From Liopterus haemorrhoidalis (taxonomy: Eukaryota; Arthropoda; Insecta; Coleoptera; Dytiscidae): a stretch of DNA of 64,000 bases. Of the stretch, positions 32,193 through 42,791 are shown piece after piece; within the stretch, counting starts at the first letter, position 1, and the number at the start of each line of letters is the position of its first letter. The notes under the pieces were generated by a model that saw only the letters and a list, made by a program, of their open reading frames with translations, was not told the DNA's origin and made no database searches. The DNA is taken from contig OZ020616.1 in assembly GCA_963971575.1 (NCBI GenBank), positions 8,355,934 through 8,419,933 of the forward strand, given 5' to 3'. The position numbers and the translations under genes were made by a program.

Positions 32193-32666
32193 TAGGAATG
32201 AAATTTTAAAAAACTGTCAAACCGCTTTCGATATATTTTAAAAATACACCTATGTGCCAAAAAGAAAGTTTTAATACTTTGGTATTTGTTATATGAAATA
32301 CATTTACAGAGTACCAAGTTGCTTAGTAAGTCTACGGTCTAACTAATAAAAAATTTTTTTTTTTTTAGAAATTCGACTTTATTCATCAACATACTCTCCT
32401 TCAAGAGTGATACGTGATACATTCATTCCAACACTCCTAAAATTAAAAAAATTAAAATTAATTAATTAATTTATATTCAGCATACCAATCAGTAATAGTT
32501 GATTTGCCTGGTGCAGAGTCTTTATAATGCTTATCAAGCCACTATTTGGCTTCAACAGTACTTTTTTCCCATCAAAAAACAATGTTTAATCAACACACGA
32601 AATTCTTTTTTAACCTTTTGAAAATTACAAAACTGGAGTCATTAAAACCACTGTAACCTCTAAACT

Positions 32667-33593
32667 AATAGGGGATAGGCATGATTTTTTTAATTTTTTT
32701 TATTATATTCCTCTTGTTGCATATAAACATAAAAAACGGTTTTTAATTTTTTTTTTTTAATTTGAAGGCTTGAAAAAATCATAAATGTATGTAGCGCGCG
32801 AAAACGACGTGTGACGACATACCCCTTCTAACTGACGCATTACACTACTAACTTACCACCCAGCGTACATAGTCTGTTGTGAACTTATTTGTTTGTATAA
32901 CTTTTATTGGTTATGTAAAGTTAGAGTGATTTTAATTAAAATAAAGTTTAATTCTATAAAAACTATTTATACATGTTTACCGAATTAAATTTTATATTAA
33001 AATATATAAAATATGGAAGATCCAGGCCCCAGTACTTCGAAACATTATCGAAAATATTGTTCAGTACCGATGTGCACAATTAGTTCAACTAGACTCATTA
33101 CCTGATGGCGAAAAACAACAGAAAAGGCGAAATTTGTGGCTGAAAGCTATGAGGCGAAATAAAACCGATATTTCAGAAAACAGTTAACTTTATGTTGTGT
33201 GCATAAATGCATCAATGTTGGGTAAATTATCACTCTGAGTCCTAATAAAATCTTTATCTTCCATTTTAATAATAAATGCGTGAAAAATTGTTTAAAAACA
33301 AATACAAAACTCTCGAACAATATAATATACACATGTGTAAAGATTATATTGTAGCTGTATGTGTGACGTGAAACCCCTATCGTTTGACGTCACTCAGTCG
33401 TTTTTACTCGGCAACCTTCGCGGCATGGTCGGCTTATTTCAAATTTACAATATTTTAATTAAAAAATTTAGCTATAATATTAATTAAAATGTGATTTTTG
33501 TTTTGTTAGGTGACATAACTAACATTAACATATCAAAATAATGTAGTTTTAAGGAAATACAAATTTTATGCGTATCCCCTATTGTCAGAATGT
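32667..33593 (+). mobile_element. THAP-containing element, copy 1 (927 bp)
   Basis: Ends AATAGGGGATAGGCATGA and the reverse complement of AATAGGGGATACGCATAA. A closely related copy lies inverted at 38,677-39,605. It encodes a degenerate THAP exon near 33,013 and no transposase catalytic region. No clear target duplication could be found, so the superfamily (P or another THAP-bearing type) is not fixed. Confidence 0.75.
33013..33236 (+). pseudogene. THAP zinc-finger exon, degenerate (copy 1)
   Basis: Reads MEDPGPSTSKHYRKYCSVPM and CTISS (first Cys pair CxxxxC), then after a frameshift LPDGEKQQKRRNLWLKAMRR (the THAP Trp region) and NKTDISENS, a stop, LYVVC. The final CxDHF of the C2CH finger, visible in copy 2, is destroyed here. 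DNA-binding domain only. Confidence 0.75.
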
Positions 33594-33719
33594 TGTTAAA
33601 TTTTCACACGTATCGTTTGGAGGTTGGTACTATCCAGAAATCATATGAGTCTGTCAACAGTGTTGCCATATATATGTCAGACCGGAGACTTATTGAGTGA
33701 AGTGTTATTAGTCAAAGCT

Positions 33720-34599
33720 ATGATTAAAAACTCACATAAAACCTTTTGGATCTCTCCATGAGGTCCATCCTCAATTTTATTGCACCTTGCACAACTTTTA
33801 AATCAGTCAGATATCAGTTTGATGTGCTTTTCTGGTAAAATAAATGGGATCGAAGAGATTTTTTTCCATTCTATACAAATGTTCAAAATTCTCATCCTAA
33901 ATTGCTTGTAAATTCTTAATACTCCGTAAAAAGACTGCAGACATTTTCAATATTTTACTCTAGCGTTAATACTCCAAACCAGTCAATTTTTCAGTTAAAA
34001 CCTCCTCCAATCTTAAACAATCCAAATATCTCACATTTTTTTCCTAACCTTAGACATTTTCCCTTAATTAATAACCCCATTCGACCCCCAAAAGCACGTC
34101 CATGACCGCACATGCATCACAGACCCAAGGGATGTAGATCGTGCTTCGGTTACCGACCGCCAGATCGCGCCACCATACTGCAATCAACAGTGATCTATCT
34201 GCTAGCTCCTAGTTTAGACTAATGGTGATTCTTTTAAACTCTGAATTATGGGGGTACATCTACATATTGCTTCATTCAATTAGGGTTATGGGTGGTTTAA
34301 AAATTAAAACGGTTTTTGAAGATTGGATTAAAATTCTTGACGTTTAACATCAATCACTATTTGCGTTTCTTATAGGAGGACGTGGTGTAATTTTTAAGCA
34401 GGTTTTACGTTTCCTGGGTTGTGATAAGACTTGTATTAAGTAACACACTCTGAAATATCTTCCATTTTTCGTTTCTATCTCTCTCTTTATTCTTCCGTGA
34501 TACTCAGAGGCGTAACAAGGATTTTGACCTTTAGCAAATACACTCGCCGATAAGAAAAAAAAAACGTAATGAAAAGTAGCTTTTAGAACATTCGTTCAT
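33720..34599. other. No gene recognised
   Basis: No domain on either strand and no repeat ends noticed. Confidence 0.35.
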
Positions 34600-34729
34600 A
34601 GGGTTTTGTAGGTATGACCACCAAAAAACCCTTATAACGTCACTCATGTATCTGTCTGTCTGTACGGTAGAAATTGTAGCAAAACGGCTTAATATAGATA
34701 ACTTATTAATAATCTAGATACACTAGATT

Positions 34730-35265
34730 ATTAATATATAATACAATTATACTGCCACACTTTACATACTGTGCAACTGTCACTTTTATGTGCAATAAAA
34801 CAGATATAGATAAGTTAAAAAAATGTCAAAATAAGACCCTAAGAGTAATATTAAAATGTGATAAGTATGCAAATATTATGTCTATGTTATAGGCGATGAA
34901 CTGGCTAGATATCAGTAGTTATGTTGAATTTAAAGTATTAACATTTATTTATAAAATACTAAAAAATATGGTACCTGATTATCTAAGAATTAGAATTAAA
35001 CAAAATAAAGATGTACATGTGTACAACACAAGAAATAAGGAAGATTTTTCCATAACTTGTGTTAGAAAGGAAGCAACTAAGAGCAGTGTTTTTTCTAAAG
35101 GTTTGACTTTATATAACCAACTTCCTAAGGAAATTAAAGATATTGAAAGATACAAATTATTTGAGTGTAAAGTACGTGAACATCTTTTGAAAAAGTTGTT
35201 TTGTTGATTTATAATATTTATTATATGTAGTTTAAGACGAGATAAATATACACAATTATGAATTT
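34730..35265 (+). pseudogene. LINE C-terminal fragment inserted in a family A copy
   Basis: Starting in several frames (YNYTATLYILCN..., KKMSK), the plus strand then gives one long frame (34,896-35,207): MNWLDISSYVEFKVLTFIYK, then VYNTRNKEDFSITCVRKEAT, KSSVFSKGLTLYNQLPKEIK. This is the C-terminus of a common insect LINE (W..I..Y...T...IYKI...TYNTR...LFYKGLxxYNxLP.EIK). The 3' UTR is short and ends in A-rich DNA near 35,265. Confidence 0.8.
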
Positions 35266-35862
35266 AATAAAAAAATAAATATTTTTTTAAAATTTTATTT
35301 GGCATACCAAATTAAACCTTTTAATTTGTACATAATTTTTTTTTTTGGTATTTTTGTCAAAAATATGTTAACTTTTGTCCCCCTCTACCTCTTAGAGGAG
35401 TTGATCTAAAAATCAAAAAAAAAAATCCATAATGGACATTGATGGGAACCGAAATAGTTCAACGAGAATTTTTGAAAAATGTCGAATTTTATGGTTCGAT
35501 AAAAAAAAATATTTTTTTAAAATTTAGTTTGTGGCAAGAGAAAGCTCTTAGGACGTAGATTAAGAAACAAAAAGTAGTTTTTAAAATAGTTTTTTTTAAC
35601 AAGATTTTAGCCAAAATGTTCTTGTTCCGCCTTTTACCCAAAGCGGTTAAACTAAAATTCTGAAAAAATTATAGGTAATGTATATTGATTTGAGCTGGAA
35701 CAGTACGTGAGGAATTTTTGATCCAATTACGTATCTGAAAGATGTTGCAGTTTTTGAGTTTTTGACAAAATTAATTATTTTTTAATTTATGGCTAAGATA
35801 GTGTGTCTTTTTTGAAATTAAAAATATAATAAAAAAAAAATTAACAGCTGAGGATCGAGTAT

Positions 35863-35893
35863 ACACTACACTCTACATTGTAGAGTGTAGTGT
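35863..35893. repeat. Perfect palindrome, 15-bp arms
   Basis: ACACTACACTCTACA, one T, then the exact reverse complement. It lies in a segment whose flanks resemble 22,960-23,030, where the same GTGTAGTG word occurs without the palindrome. Confidence 0.85.
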
Positions 35894-36354
35894 GTAGTGT
35901 TCAGTTATTTTATTACACTATTATACGGTGTGATTCAACCAATTTTTTTAATTACTTTAGATTTTTGTTTAAAAGGTATCAAAGAGGAATACATCATTTA
36001 TAGTAATGAAATATTTATAAATCAAGTAACACATTGATAGAAATACGTTTCTGATATTGAAAAATTAAGCAATTTATCAATATATTTCTTATTAATCTAA
36101 TGAAGAATTGAATACGAAGTAAATACAGAAAAAATGCTGGGCTTTTTAGCAAATTATTTATATTTTGCTTAAAAAAATAAAATAGAAGCAGTACTCAAAT
36201 AACGATTAAAAATTATTATCAAAAAACTGTTGATTTTGATGTGATTATAAAACAAATATTTCTAGACATCCAGTATTATGTTGGCTTCTTACACTTATCA
36301 AATACCTACAAAACCCTGAAAAGTGTGAAAATTCATACTTCACATCAATTTTTA

Positions 36355-36790
36355 CGGACCGCCAACATATATGAGGGAGGTATTGTAATCATACCGTTTT
36401 TGTCATTTCGATATTTCGATGGATCTCCAAGAATTGAGGTCCCTACATAACGTTTTGACTATTTTTCGCTTGATTTTTCGCTGTCTGTGTCTGTCTGTCC
36501 ATCTGTCTGTCGGTCCGTGTATACGTGCAGAGCAAATTCGGCTAAAAGGATTTTTATGAAACTTCATATTTTTGACGAGTTGATCAACATTTGGTAAAAA
36601 TCGGTTAACTAGAAATGGGAGTTTACTCGTGTCGGTTTTAAGATTTTTGCGAATATTTCACAACAGAGAAATATTTCGAAAAAAATGATTGAACTAACAA
36701 CTTTTATTTGAGACATTTTTTGATAAAGCAGCATAAATTAAACAAGTACTTTGTGATGGCGGTCGGTCCTGTGGTGACCATAGCTGATTT
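36355..36790 (+). mobile_element. Family C repeat (about 435 bp)
   Basis: Starts ACGGACCGCCAACATATATG and ends GATGGCGGTCGGTCCTGTGG, so GGACCGCC is inverted at the ends. A small hairpin GGTATTGTAATCATACC follows the start, then an irregular GTCTGTCTGTC tract near 36,484-36,515, then CGGCTAAAAGG and ATGAAACTTCATA. This is the same module order as family A, in unrelated sequence. A 3'-end fragment sits at 23,245-23,312. No coding. Confidence 0.65.
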
Positions 36791-36799
36791 AAAAAAAAT

Positions 36800-37330
36800 T
36801 AAAATGAGGTGATAATGGTAAATAAAATCATCAATCTGTTGTCAGATTCCAATTCGTCTTTTGGCATGTGAATCTTTGCTCCTACACTAGGAAGCTAGGT
36901 GATTGTGAAATACTCTGTATAAAATATCTACCAATAAATATCGGTATATTTACGTGTTTATTTTGAAAACAAAACATAGATAAGTATATGAAAAATTTGA
37001 GAAACTACATCTCATAACCTATAACTTTTCAGATTTTCTGGGTTTCAGCAGTATGTGAATACAATTTTAAAAAGATTTATACTGAAGAAGGCCATAAAAT
37101 AAATTACTTTTCCTAACTTTTATAAATCCAGGCTTTGCATTAATCAAAATTCACAGGCAAAGAAGTTATCTATGAGAATGATCAGGAATATCTTTTAAAC
37201 TTATTGCTAGAGGAAAAATTGACCGCAAGTACAACAGTGGCGTCCGCAACTATTCTTCCATTTTCCTTATATATTTTAGATATTCCGCTTACAAGTAGTG
37301 CATTAAATACTAATAATAGGAAGTGTGATC
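36800..37330. other. No gene recognised
   Basis: Nothing identified besides AT-rich DNA. Confidence 0.35.
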
Positions 37331-37585
37331 AAAAAGTTCGTTAAATTTTTTAATTTACAAAACAATATAAGAGGTGTGTAAATTAAGTAACTGGACTGGC
37401 AACTTAGCGTTTGATCTAGCAACATTTGGGACGCGGGATTTGGATGGGTAGCAGGTGAACATGTGATACGTCTTCAGTACGAGTTTGAACTCGTTAGAGT
37501 AATTTTGCTGTCCGTAGTGATTTTTTCGTGAAACAGTATTTTCTAGTGCGTTAGAAAAATCAGTGACATTCATTCGAGCAACGGT

Positions 37586-38192
37586 GTGCTATCAGGTTTT
37601 GCTTCAGACTTGGGCACAGTGCAACGAAAACTTCAGCAGGCCTATGGAGACAGTGTTCTGTCAAGGATTTGGTGGTTTAAGGCATTTTCAGAAGGAAGAG
37701 AGTTGATTGAAGACGAATCTCTCAGCGGAAGGCCTTCATCTTCAAGAACCGATGAAAATGTCGACAGAATCCGGGATCTTGTGTGTTCAGATCGTCGGTT
37801 GACAGGAATAATCGGGAAAGAGTTGAATTTGACTCACATAACCCTTCATCAGATTTTGACCAATGAATTGGGGATGAGAAAAATCTGCATGTCACACAGT
37901 AATTTCAATAAAAGAGTTTTTGGCTAGTAAAAACATTCTTGTGGCTCCTCAGCTACCTTATTTGTCTGAATTGAGTCCTTGTGAGTTTTTCCTCCTCCCA
38001 ATATTGACAAATCACCTCAAGGGACATCACTTTGCGACACTCGAAAACATTCAACCGTCGGTAACCGACCAGCTGAAAACTATTCCAGTATCCAAGTTCC
38101 ACCACTTCTATGAGAAATGGAATAATCGTCTCCAGCGCTGTGTGGCTTCCCAAGGAAGTTATTTTGAGGGAGACAATATTGAATTAAGATGA
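37586..38192 (+). pseudogene. Mariner transposase with catalytic core deleted
   Basis: First frame (37,586-37,927): VQRKLQQAYGDSVLSRIWWF, KAFSEGRELIEDESLSGRPS, then DRIRDLVCSDRRLTGIIGKE: the two helix-turn-helix motifs and linker. Second frame (37,920-38,192): ASKNILVAPQLPYLSELSPC, EFFLLPILTNHLKGHHFATL, NRLQRCVASQGSYFEGDNIE: the C-terminal end, with S-C replacing the usual S-D at the third catalytic acid. Everything between (first two catalytic Asp) is gone. The next relic, on the other strand, begins here. Confidence 0.85.
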
Positions 38193-38640
38193 TTGAGCTT
38201 TTGTTGCGATGTCATAACCGTACACCCACGTCTCGTCACCCTTTATGATGCTCTGGAGCAATGTGGAGTCATTGACGACATCATCTATCATTTCCGATAC
38301 ACCAACTTCTTCACCAACCCCTCTGATTGTAAGTCGATGGTTATAAAGATTTTTTTTCCTAACTTCTTTCACGGTTTTTTCCGGTGATTGAAGTGCTGGG
38401 TCTCCCAACTGTATAATCGTCATCAACTGTTTCACGTCCATCTTGAAATCGATTGTACTATTTGTAAATCGATCGTTTATTCATACTCGACTCAACAAAT
38501 GAACATTTCCACTAGCTTACAGCACTTGATTTCATGTTTTTTTCATTTTTTTCACACAAAATTTAATGCATATTCTTTGATCCTTCATTGTGGAAAATAT
38601 AAAATTACCGAACATACATAAACACAACCTCTTTAATTAG
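38184..38640 (-). pseudogene. Second mariner relic in opposite orientation
   Basis: The minus strand from about 38,590 reads MKDQRICIKFCVKKMKKT, a stop, then in pieces SRVMNKRSISNS, then MDVKQLMTIIQ..., RLTIRGVGEEVGVSE and IIKGDETWVYGYDIATKAQS. GDETWVYGYD holds the first catalytic Asp. Linker sequence on both sides of the DETW block is deleted and it stops where the plus-strand mariner ends. The two mariners are different families joined tail to tail. Confidence 0.75.
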
Positions 38641-39010
38641 CTGTCAAATCTAAAATACACATCCAATATGGCTGCCAATAGGGGATACGCATAAAATTTA
38701 TATTTCCTTAAAACTACAATTTTTTGATATGTTAACGTTAGTTATGTCACCTAACAAAACAAAAATCACATTTTAATTAATATTCTAGCCAAATTTTTTA
38801 ATTAAAATATTGTAAATTTGAAATAAGCCGACCACGGCGCGAATGTTGCCGAGTAAATACGATTGAGACTGCTGGGGTTTGACGTCACAGATACAAACAA
38901 AACATAATCTTTACGTATGTATATTGTATTGTTCGAGAGTTTTATATTTGTTTTTAAACAATTTTTCACGCATTTATTATTAAAATTATTTATAAAATAT
39001 ATGTACTCAC

Positions 39011-39234
39011 ATTAAAATGGTCTTCACAAACATAAAGTTTACTTTTTTCTGAAATATCGGTTTTATTCCGCCTCCTAGCTTTCAGCTACAAATTTCGCCT
39101 TTTCTGTTGTCGCCAACAGGTAATGATATGAATTGTTTTTTTTTTTTTTGGATTTCTATCTAACTATTTGTGCACATCGGTACTAAACAATATTTTCGAC
39201 TATGTTTCGAAGTACTGGAGCCTGGATCTTCCAT
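39011..39234 (-). pseudogene. THAP exon with readable splice donor (copy 2)
   Basis: The minus strand begins MEDPGSSTSKHSRKYCLVPM and CTNS. Further along it gives, in another frame, KSKLYVCEDHF, which completes the C2CH pattern of a THAP finger (CxxxxC ... CxxH). Just after the Phe and Asn codons comes GTGAGTA, a consensus 5' splice site (39,010-39,004). So the element kept its first coding exon and lost the rest. A T run causes a frameshift inside the exon. Confidence 0.7.
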
Positions 39235-39379
39235 ATTTTATATATTTTAATATAAAATTTAATTCGGTAAACACGTATAAATTGTTTTTATAGAATTAAA
39301 CTTTATTTTAATTAAAATCACTCTAACTTTACATAACCTATAAAAGTTATACAAGCAAATAAGTTTACGATATACTGTG

Positions 39380-39446
39380 TAGGCTGTACGCTGTACACTG
39401 GGTAGGCTGTACGCAGTACACTGCTAGGCTGTACGCAGTACACTTA
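39380..39446. repeat. Tandem repeat, 22-23 bp, three copies
   Basis: TAGGCTGTACGCAGTACACT and close variants at 39,380, 39,403 and 39,425. Present in THAP element copy 2 only. Confidence 0.9.
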
Positions 39447-39609
39447 GTTGGGGTAAGACGTCACACGTCGTTTTAGCGCGCTACATACATTTATGATTTT
39501 TTGAAGCCTTCAAATTAAAAAAAAATGCAAAACTGTTTTTTATGTTTATATGCAACACGAGGAATATAATAAAAAAAAAATAAAAAATCATGCCTATCCC
39601 CTATTGAGA

Positions 39610-40420
39610 AAGTCGTCAAAGATAGATAACCAACATGGCAACAAAAAAGTTTATCAATCAGACAAATAAGACGCGGGAATTTCAAAAATTGCACGAACCT
39701 TATGTTATGCAATAATTTTTGACTAATTTCCAATAATAATTTATGATCCCGAGTGTTTTACTGAAACCTCCGGCACTGTTCAGGGCTGTACAAACTACAC
39801 AACTGGGAATATGCGAGTATTCCTGTCATGATTACATTTTAAGTAGATCAGGGCTTTAATAAATTATACCAGATTGATTACTTGAATGTAATATGCGGAA
39901 TAATGTTAAGAATTTATTAATATTGAACAGATTGGACATATGGGCTATCGGAAAGTTATTTTTCAATTCATAAGATGCCTAGCATTCCAATGAACTTAAA
40001 TGAAACCCAATATATAACCAGCAAAATATCATATTTTTAGCCAAAAATAATTAAACATTTAAAATTTGCAAAATCTATTTCAATCTACTCTGACATACTG
40101 TATTATTTCAGTAGCATTCACTTTAATAGAGGAAACTTTTTAAGATCGCAGCGCCATATGCGGCAAAAGCTGGAACTCTCGAGAGTGACATTAAACTGTC
40201 GCTTTTGTATTTGTTTACATGGTGAAAATGAACACGAGTTGTATTTTTCTATTTTCAAAAATGTTTTTTTATTTTTTTTTATTTAAAGATAATTTACGGT
40301 TTACAAAATATGTAATAACATACTATTCTAAAGATATTTCAAGGAAATTTTTAGTTTTTCATTGTATTTTTAATTCTTTTTGGTTGTCTTTCAATAAAAT
40401 ATCAACAAAAATTTGGTAAA
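39610..40420. other. No gene recognised
   Basis: Possibly the remaining 5' part of the interrupted minus-strand mariner near 39,610-39,700; otherwise no motif. Confidence 0.35.
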
Positions 40421-40422
40421 TA

Positions 40423-41317
40423 AAGAGTTTTTTAGAGGTTTGTTTTTCGAATTGGCAACACTGTTTCCAGCGAAGGCCATTTATATACTTGACAGCTGAT
40501 TTGTGCTCAGTTTGGTTTGCCATTTCACCATGAATAGACTTACTCCAGAACAATGCTTGCGAATTGTGCAAATTTATTTCGAAAATCGTGCTTCACGAAA
40601 CTTACCGTGCGCTACGTTCATTTTAAGTTCGACATAGTCGTCCATCCGAGGAAGTAATTCGAATAACCATGGATCGTTTTCACACCACGCATACTCTAAT
40701 TGATAATACGCATCCGCAGAGACGTCGTACACTGCGCACCGAAAAAGCTGTTGCTGCTGTGGAGCGTAGTATGCCAGCCAAAACGTTACAGTCAATGGAG
40801 ACTGCTATAGAGCCATGATTACTGATTTTTTCGTTCCACAATTCATAGGCATTAATGTGGAAGAGCTGTGGTTTCAACAAGATGACGCAACATTCCACGA
40901 ATCGCGCGCCTTAATCGATTTATTGAAGAAAACATTTGATGAGCGCAGATAATTTCGCATAATGGACCTGTGAATTGGCCTCCAAGGTCGTGTGATTTAA
41001 CATCTTTGGATTATTTTCTGTAGGGATGTATGAAGTCGCTAATCTACGCCGATAAACCAGAGAAAGACGACTTGGAAACCAACATTCGCCGCGTTATTTC
41101 CGATGTACGGGCCCAGTTGCTCCAAAAAGTTGTCGAAAATTGGACTTTAAGATTGTGCTTTATTCAAACCAGCCCATATTCCCGAAATCATATTTAAACA
41201 CTAATAGCATAGAATTATATTTCTAATAAAGACAATACCATGGCCATTTTTTATGTGTTTTATTTCATTTCTAAAACTTAAGTTCTATGCTTCTAAAAAA
41301 AAAAAAAAAACACCCGT
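40423..41317 (+). mobile_element. Mariner-like (DD41D-type) element, 895 bp
   Basis: The right end is the reverse complement of ACGGGTGTTTTTTTT plus AGAAGCATAGAAC, next to TA (41,318-41,319). The left end AAGAGTTTTTTAGAGG is a decayed form next to TA. The same ends bound the element at 46,418-46,983. It contains a degenerate transposase. Confidence 0.75.
40530..41204 (+). pseudogene. DD41D-type mariner transposase, broken
   Basis: Starts MNRLTPEQCLRIVQIYFENR (helix-turn-helix), frameshifts, then SSKLRHSRPSEEVIRITMDR and RRTLRTEKAVAAVERSMPAK. A catalytic piece reads MITDFFVPQFIGINVEELWF, QQDDATFHESRALIDLLKKT. A last piece gives LIYADKPEKDDLETNIRRVI (frame changes included) and PEIIFKH at the end. 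The stretch between the helix-turn-helix and the linker, and the first catalytic region, are deleted. Closest relative in the window is 46,524-46,886. Confidence 0.8.
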
Positions 41318-41365
41318 TATATTAGTAAATAATAAATATCTCTGCTTGAAAAAGTGTAGGGCATT

Positions 41366-41671
41366 TTAATATATCAACTGATGATTTAGGCAAATTTTTG
41401 GTGTAGTAAGTGCCTTTTCAGTATTTTCTTGGACGTAGAAATCACTTTCCAAAAAATTCAACGAGCAAACGTGCATGCATGAGCTTGGATTTTTGCCCAA
41501 TATTAGTTTCTGGGTCCATAGACACCTACGGTTCACTTTATCTCTACCACCAAATGTCGTTTCAATTGATATTGTTTCCGATTTAGGAAAATGATGGAAT
41601 GTTAAATTGGAATTCTTCTTTATCCAAGATTTACATTGCAGCACACAACAAAATGAATTGTTTTTTGCCAT
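41366..41671 (-). pseudogene. THAP-domain ORF with the zinc-ligand His changed to Asn
   Basis: 101 codons. CCVLQC is the first Cys pair; TFHHFPKSE and RCLWTQKL match the conserved FP and W positions of THAP; CSLNFLESDF replaces the expected CSxHFxxxDF, so the fourth zinc ligand is Asn. The domain is otherwise about the right length (about 85 residues). It is not the same family as the 33-39 kb THAP elements. Upstream (41,672-41,810, minus) lies a possible 5' UTR. Could be exon 1 of a transposon gene or a host-gene relic; no other exon was found. Confidence 0.65.
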
Positions 41672-42009
41672 GATTCACAAAAATAAAACACAAACAACAA
41701 AAAACACAAATTTCTCCATTGATAAACAAAATAATGTCACACTTGTATCTTCCGTAAATCGTCGCCAGATGTCAGAGAGCTTAGGAAGTTTCCCCTATAT
41801 TTAAAATGTGTACCAATTTATACAGGGATAATAGGATCAGTCGAAACGTCACACTGGCCACGTGGCTTTCATATTTATGGCTGGCGGTCTAGAAGCGAAG
41901 AACTTCTCTGCCCCAATACGCCTATTTTATTTACACACACCGGAAAAATATTGTGTTTTTTTTTAAATTTTATTATTTTGTAGCCTATTTCCAAATAGCT
42001 TTGAATGTT

Positions 42010-42400
42010 CTACTAAACAATGAACAAAGATTGTATCAACGCCAAGGAGAACAAAATGCACCATTTAATTTTGCTACTACTGTATCTTTTGGTGAAGGTT
42101 CAATTGTGCTGTAGGGTGGAATATATTTGGGAGCTAGCACAGAGTTAGTGGTGATTGATGGCGGAGCGTTAACTGCAGATAGGTACATCAGAGATATTCT
42201 TGAAGACGTTGTACCTTTTGTCACATATATCAGAAAAAAATGCATCCTAATGCAGGATAATGCGCGCCCACACGTCGCCCACTGTGACCATAACAACAAT
42301 GAGTTGGCCAGCGTGCTCCCCTGACCTTACCCCGATTGAACATTATTCCAAAAAACATCGTACTAGAAGATTACCTGAGAGATTCCTGTTCCTTTAAATT
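42010..42400 (+). pseudogene. Tc1-type transposase catalytic fragment
   Basis: The plus strand reads FATTVSFGEGSIVL, a stop, GGIYLGAS, then ADRYIRDILEDVVPFVTYIR and CILMQDNARPHVAH, with the Asp of QDNARPH the second catalytic acid. After a frameshift near 42,290 it continues WPACSPDLTPIEHYSKK, where the Glu of PIEH is the third acid. A few residues are missing from the usual 34-residue spacing. The N-terminus is absent. Confidence 0.8.
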
Positions 42401-42485
42401 TCCCGGTGTGTGTATTTATTAACTTGAATATTAACGCGAATATTTTAATGTCTCTCTATCTTAATTTGCTTGTGAATCTTGAGAG

Positions 42486-42487
<2 letters not shown>

Positions 42488-42532
<45 letters not shown>
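42488..42532. repeat. TA microsatellite
   Basis: About 22 TA units. Confidence 0.95.
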
Positions 42533-42535
<3 letters not shown>

Positions 42536-42791
42536 CTGTCAGTTGACTATCCGAATGGCTTGTTCTACATGTTGTTTTGTCGCTGGTCAGCCCAAATGAT
42601 CCGGATTTCTGCCGTCGATTCTTTCATTTGACAAATGTGTCTGCCCGGATATGCTACTGAAATGATGCTGAGTTTGCTCTACGTCATAATAAAGTAACAT
42701 TTTAGCAAAACTATATAAATTCAAAATGTAGAAATTTAGAAAAATCTGTGAATTTTCCCAAATTTCAGGATTAGGTAGGTATTTAGTAATT

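Larger units (their letters stand above)
32300..33710 (-). pseudogene. Mariner relic split by a THAP element
   Basis: On the minus strand, EKSTVEAK, a stop, WLDKHYKDSAPGKSTITDWY, AEYK is the mariner helix-turn-helix region (about 32,575-32,470), fused to a short C-terminal piece ending in EGEYVDE (32,430-32,385). The catalytic domain is missing. Terminal regions GCTTAGTAAGTCTACGGTCT (about 32,321) and, inverted, AATAAGTCTCCGGTCTGAC (about 33,683-33,701) look like its inverted repeats. The element 32,667-33,593 lies inside its 5' part. Confidence 0.65.
34600..36345 (+). mobile_element. Family A-like repeat, diverged copy, interrupted by a LINE
   Basis: Starts AGGGTTTTGTAGGTATGACC with the pairing AAAAAACCCTTATAACG, a short TCTGTCTGTCTG run and AAACGGCTTAATATAG. 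A LINE fragment follows (about 34,730-35,265). Family A-like sequence resumes near 35,270 and ends AATACCTACAAAACCCTGA (36,301 onward), an exact inverted match to the start, then the TGTGAAAATTC tail. Confidence 0.65.
38677..39605 (-). mobile_element. THAP-containing element, copy 2 (929 bp)
   Basis: Ends AATAGGGGATACGCATAA (left, plus strand) and the reverse complement of AATAGGGGATAGGCATGA (right), as in copy 1 but inverted. Identity is high over the whole length, including GTAGCGCGC and CGACGTGTGACG blocks. It differs by a 22-bp tandem array (39,380-39,446). It sits in the 5' region of a mariner relic, like copy 1. Confidence 0.75.
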
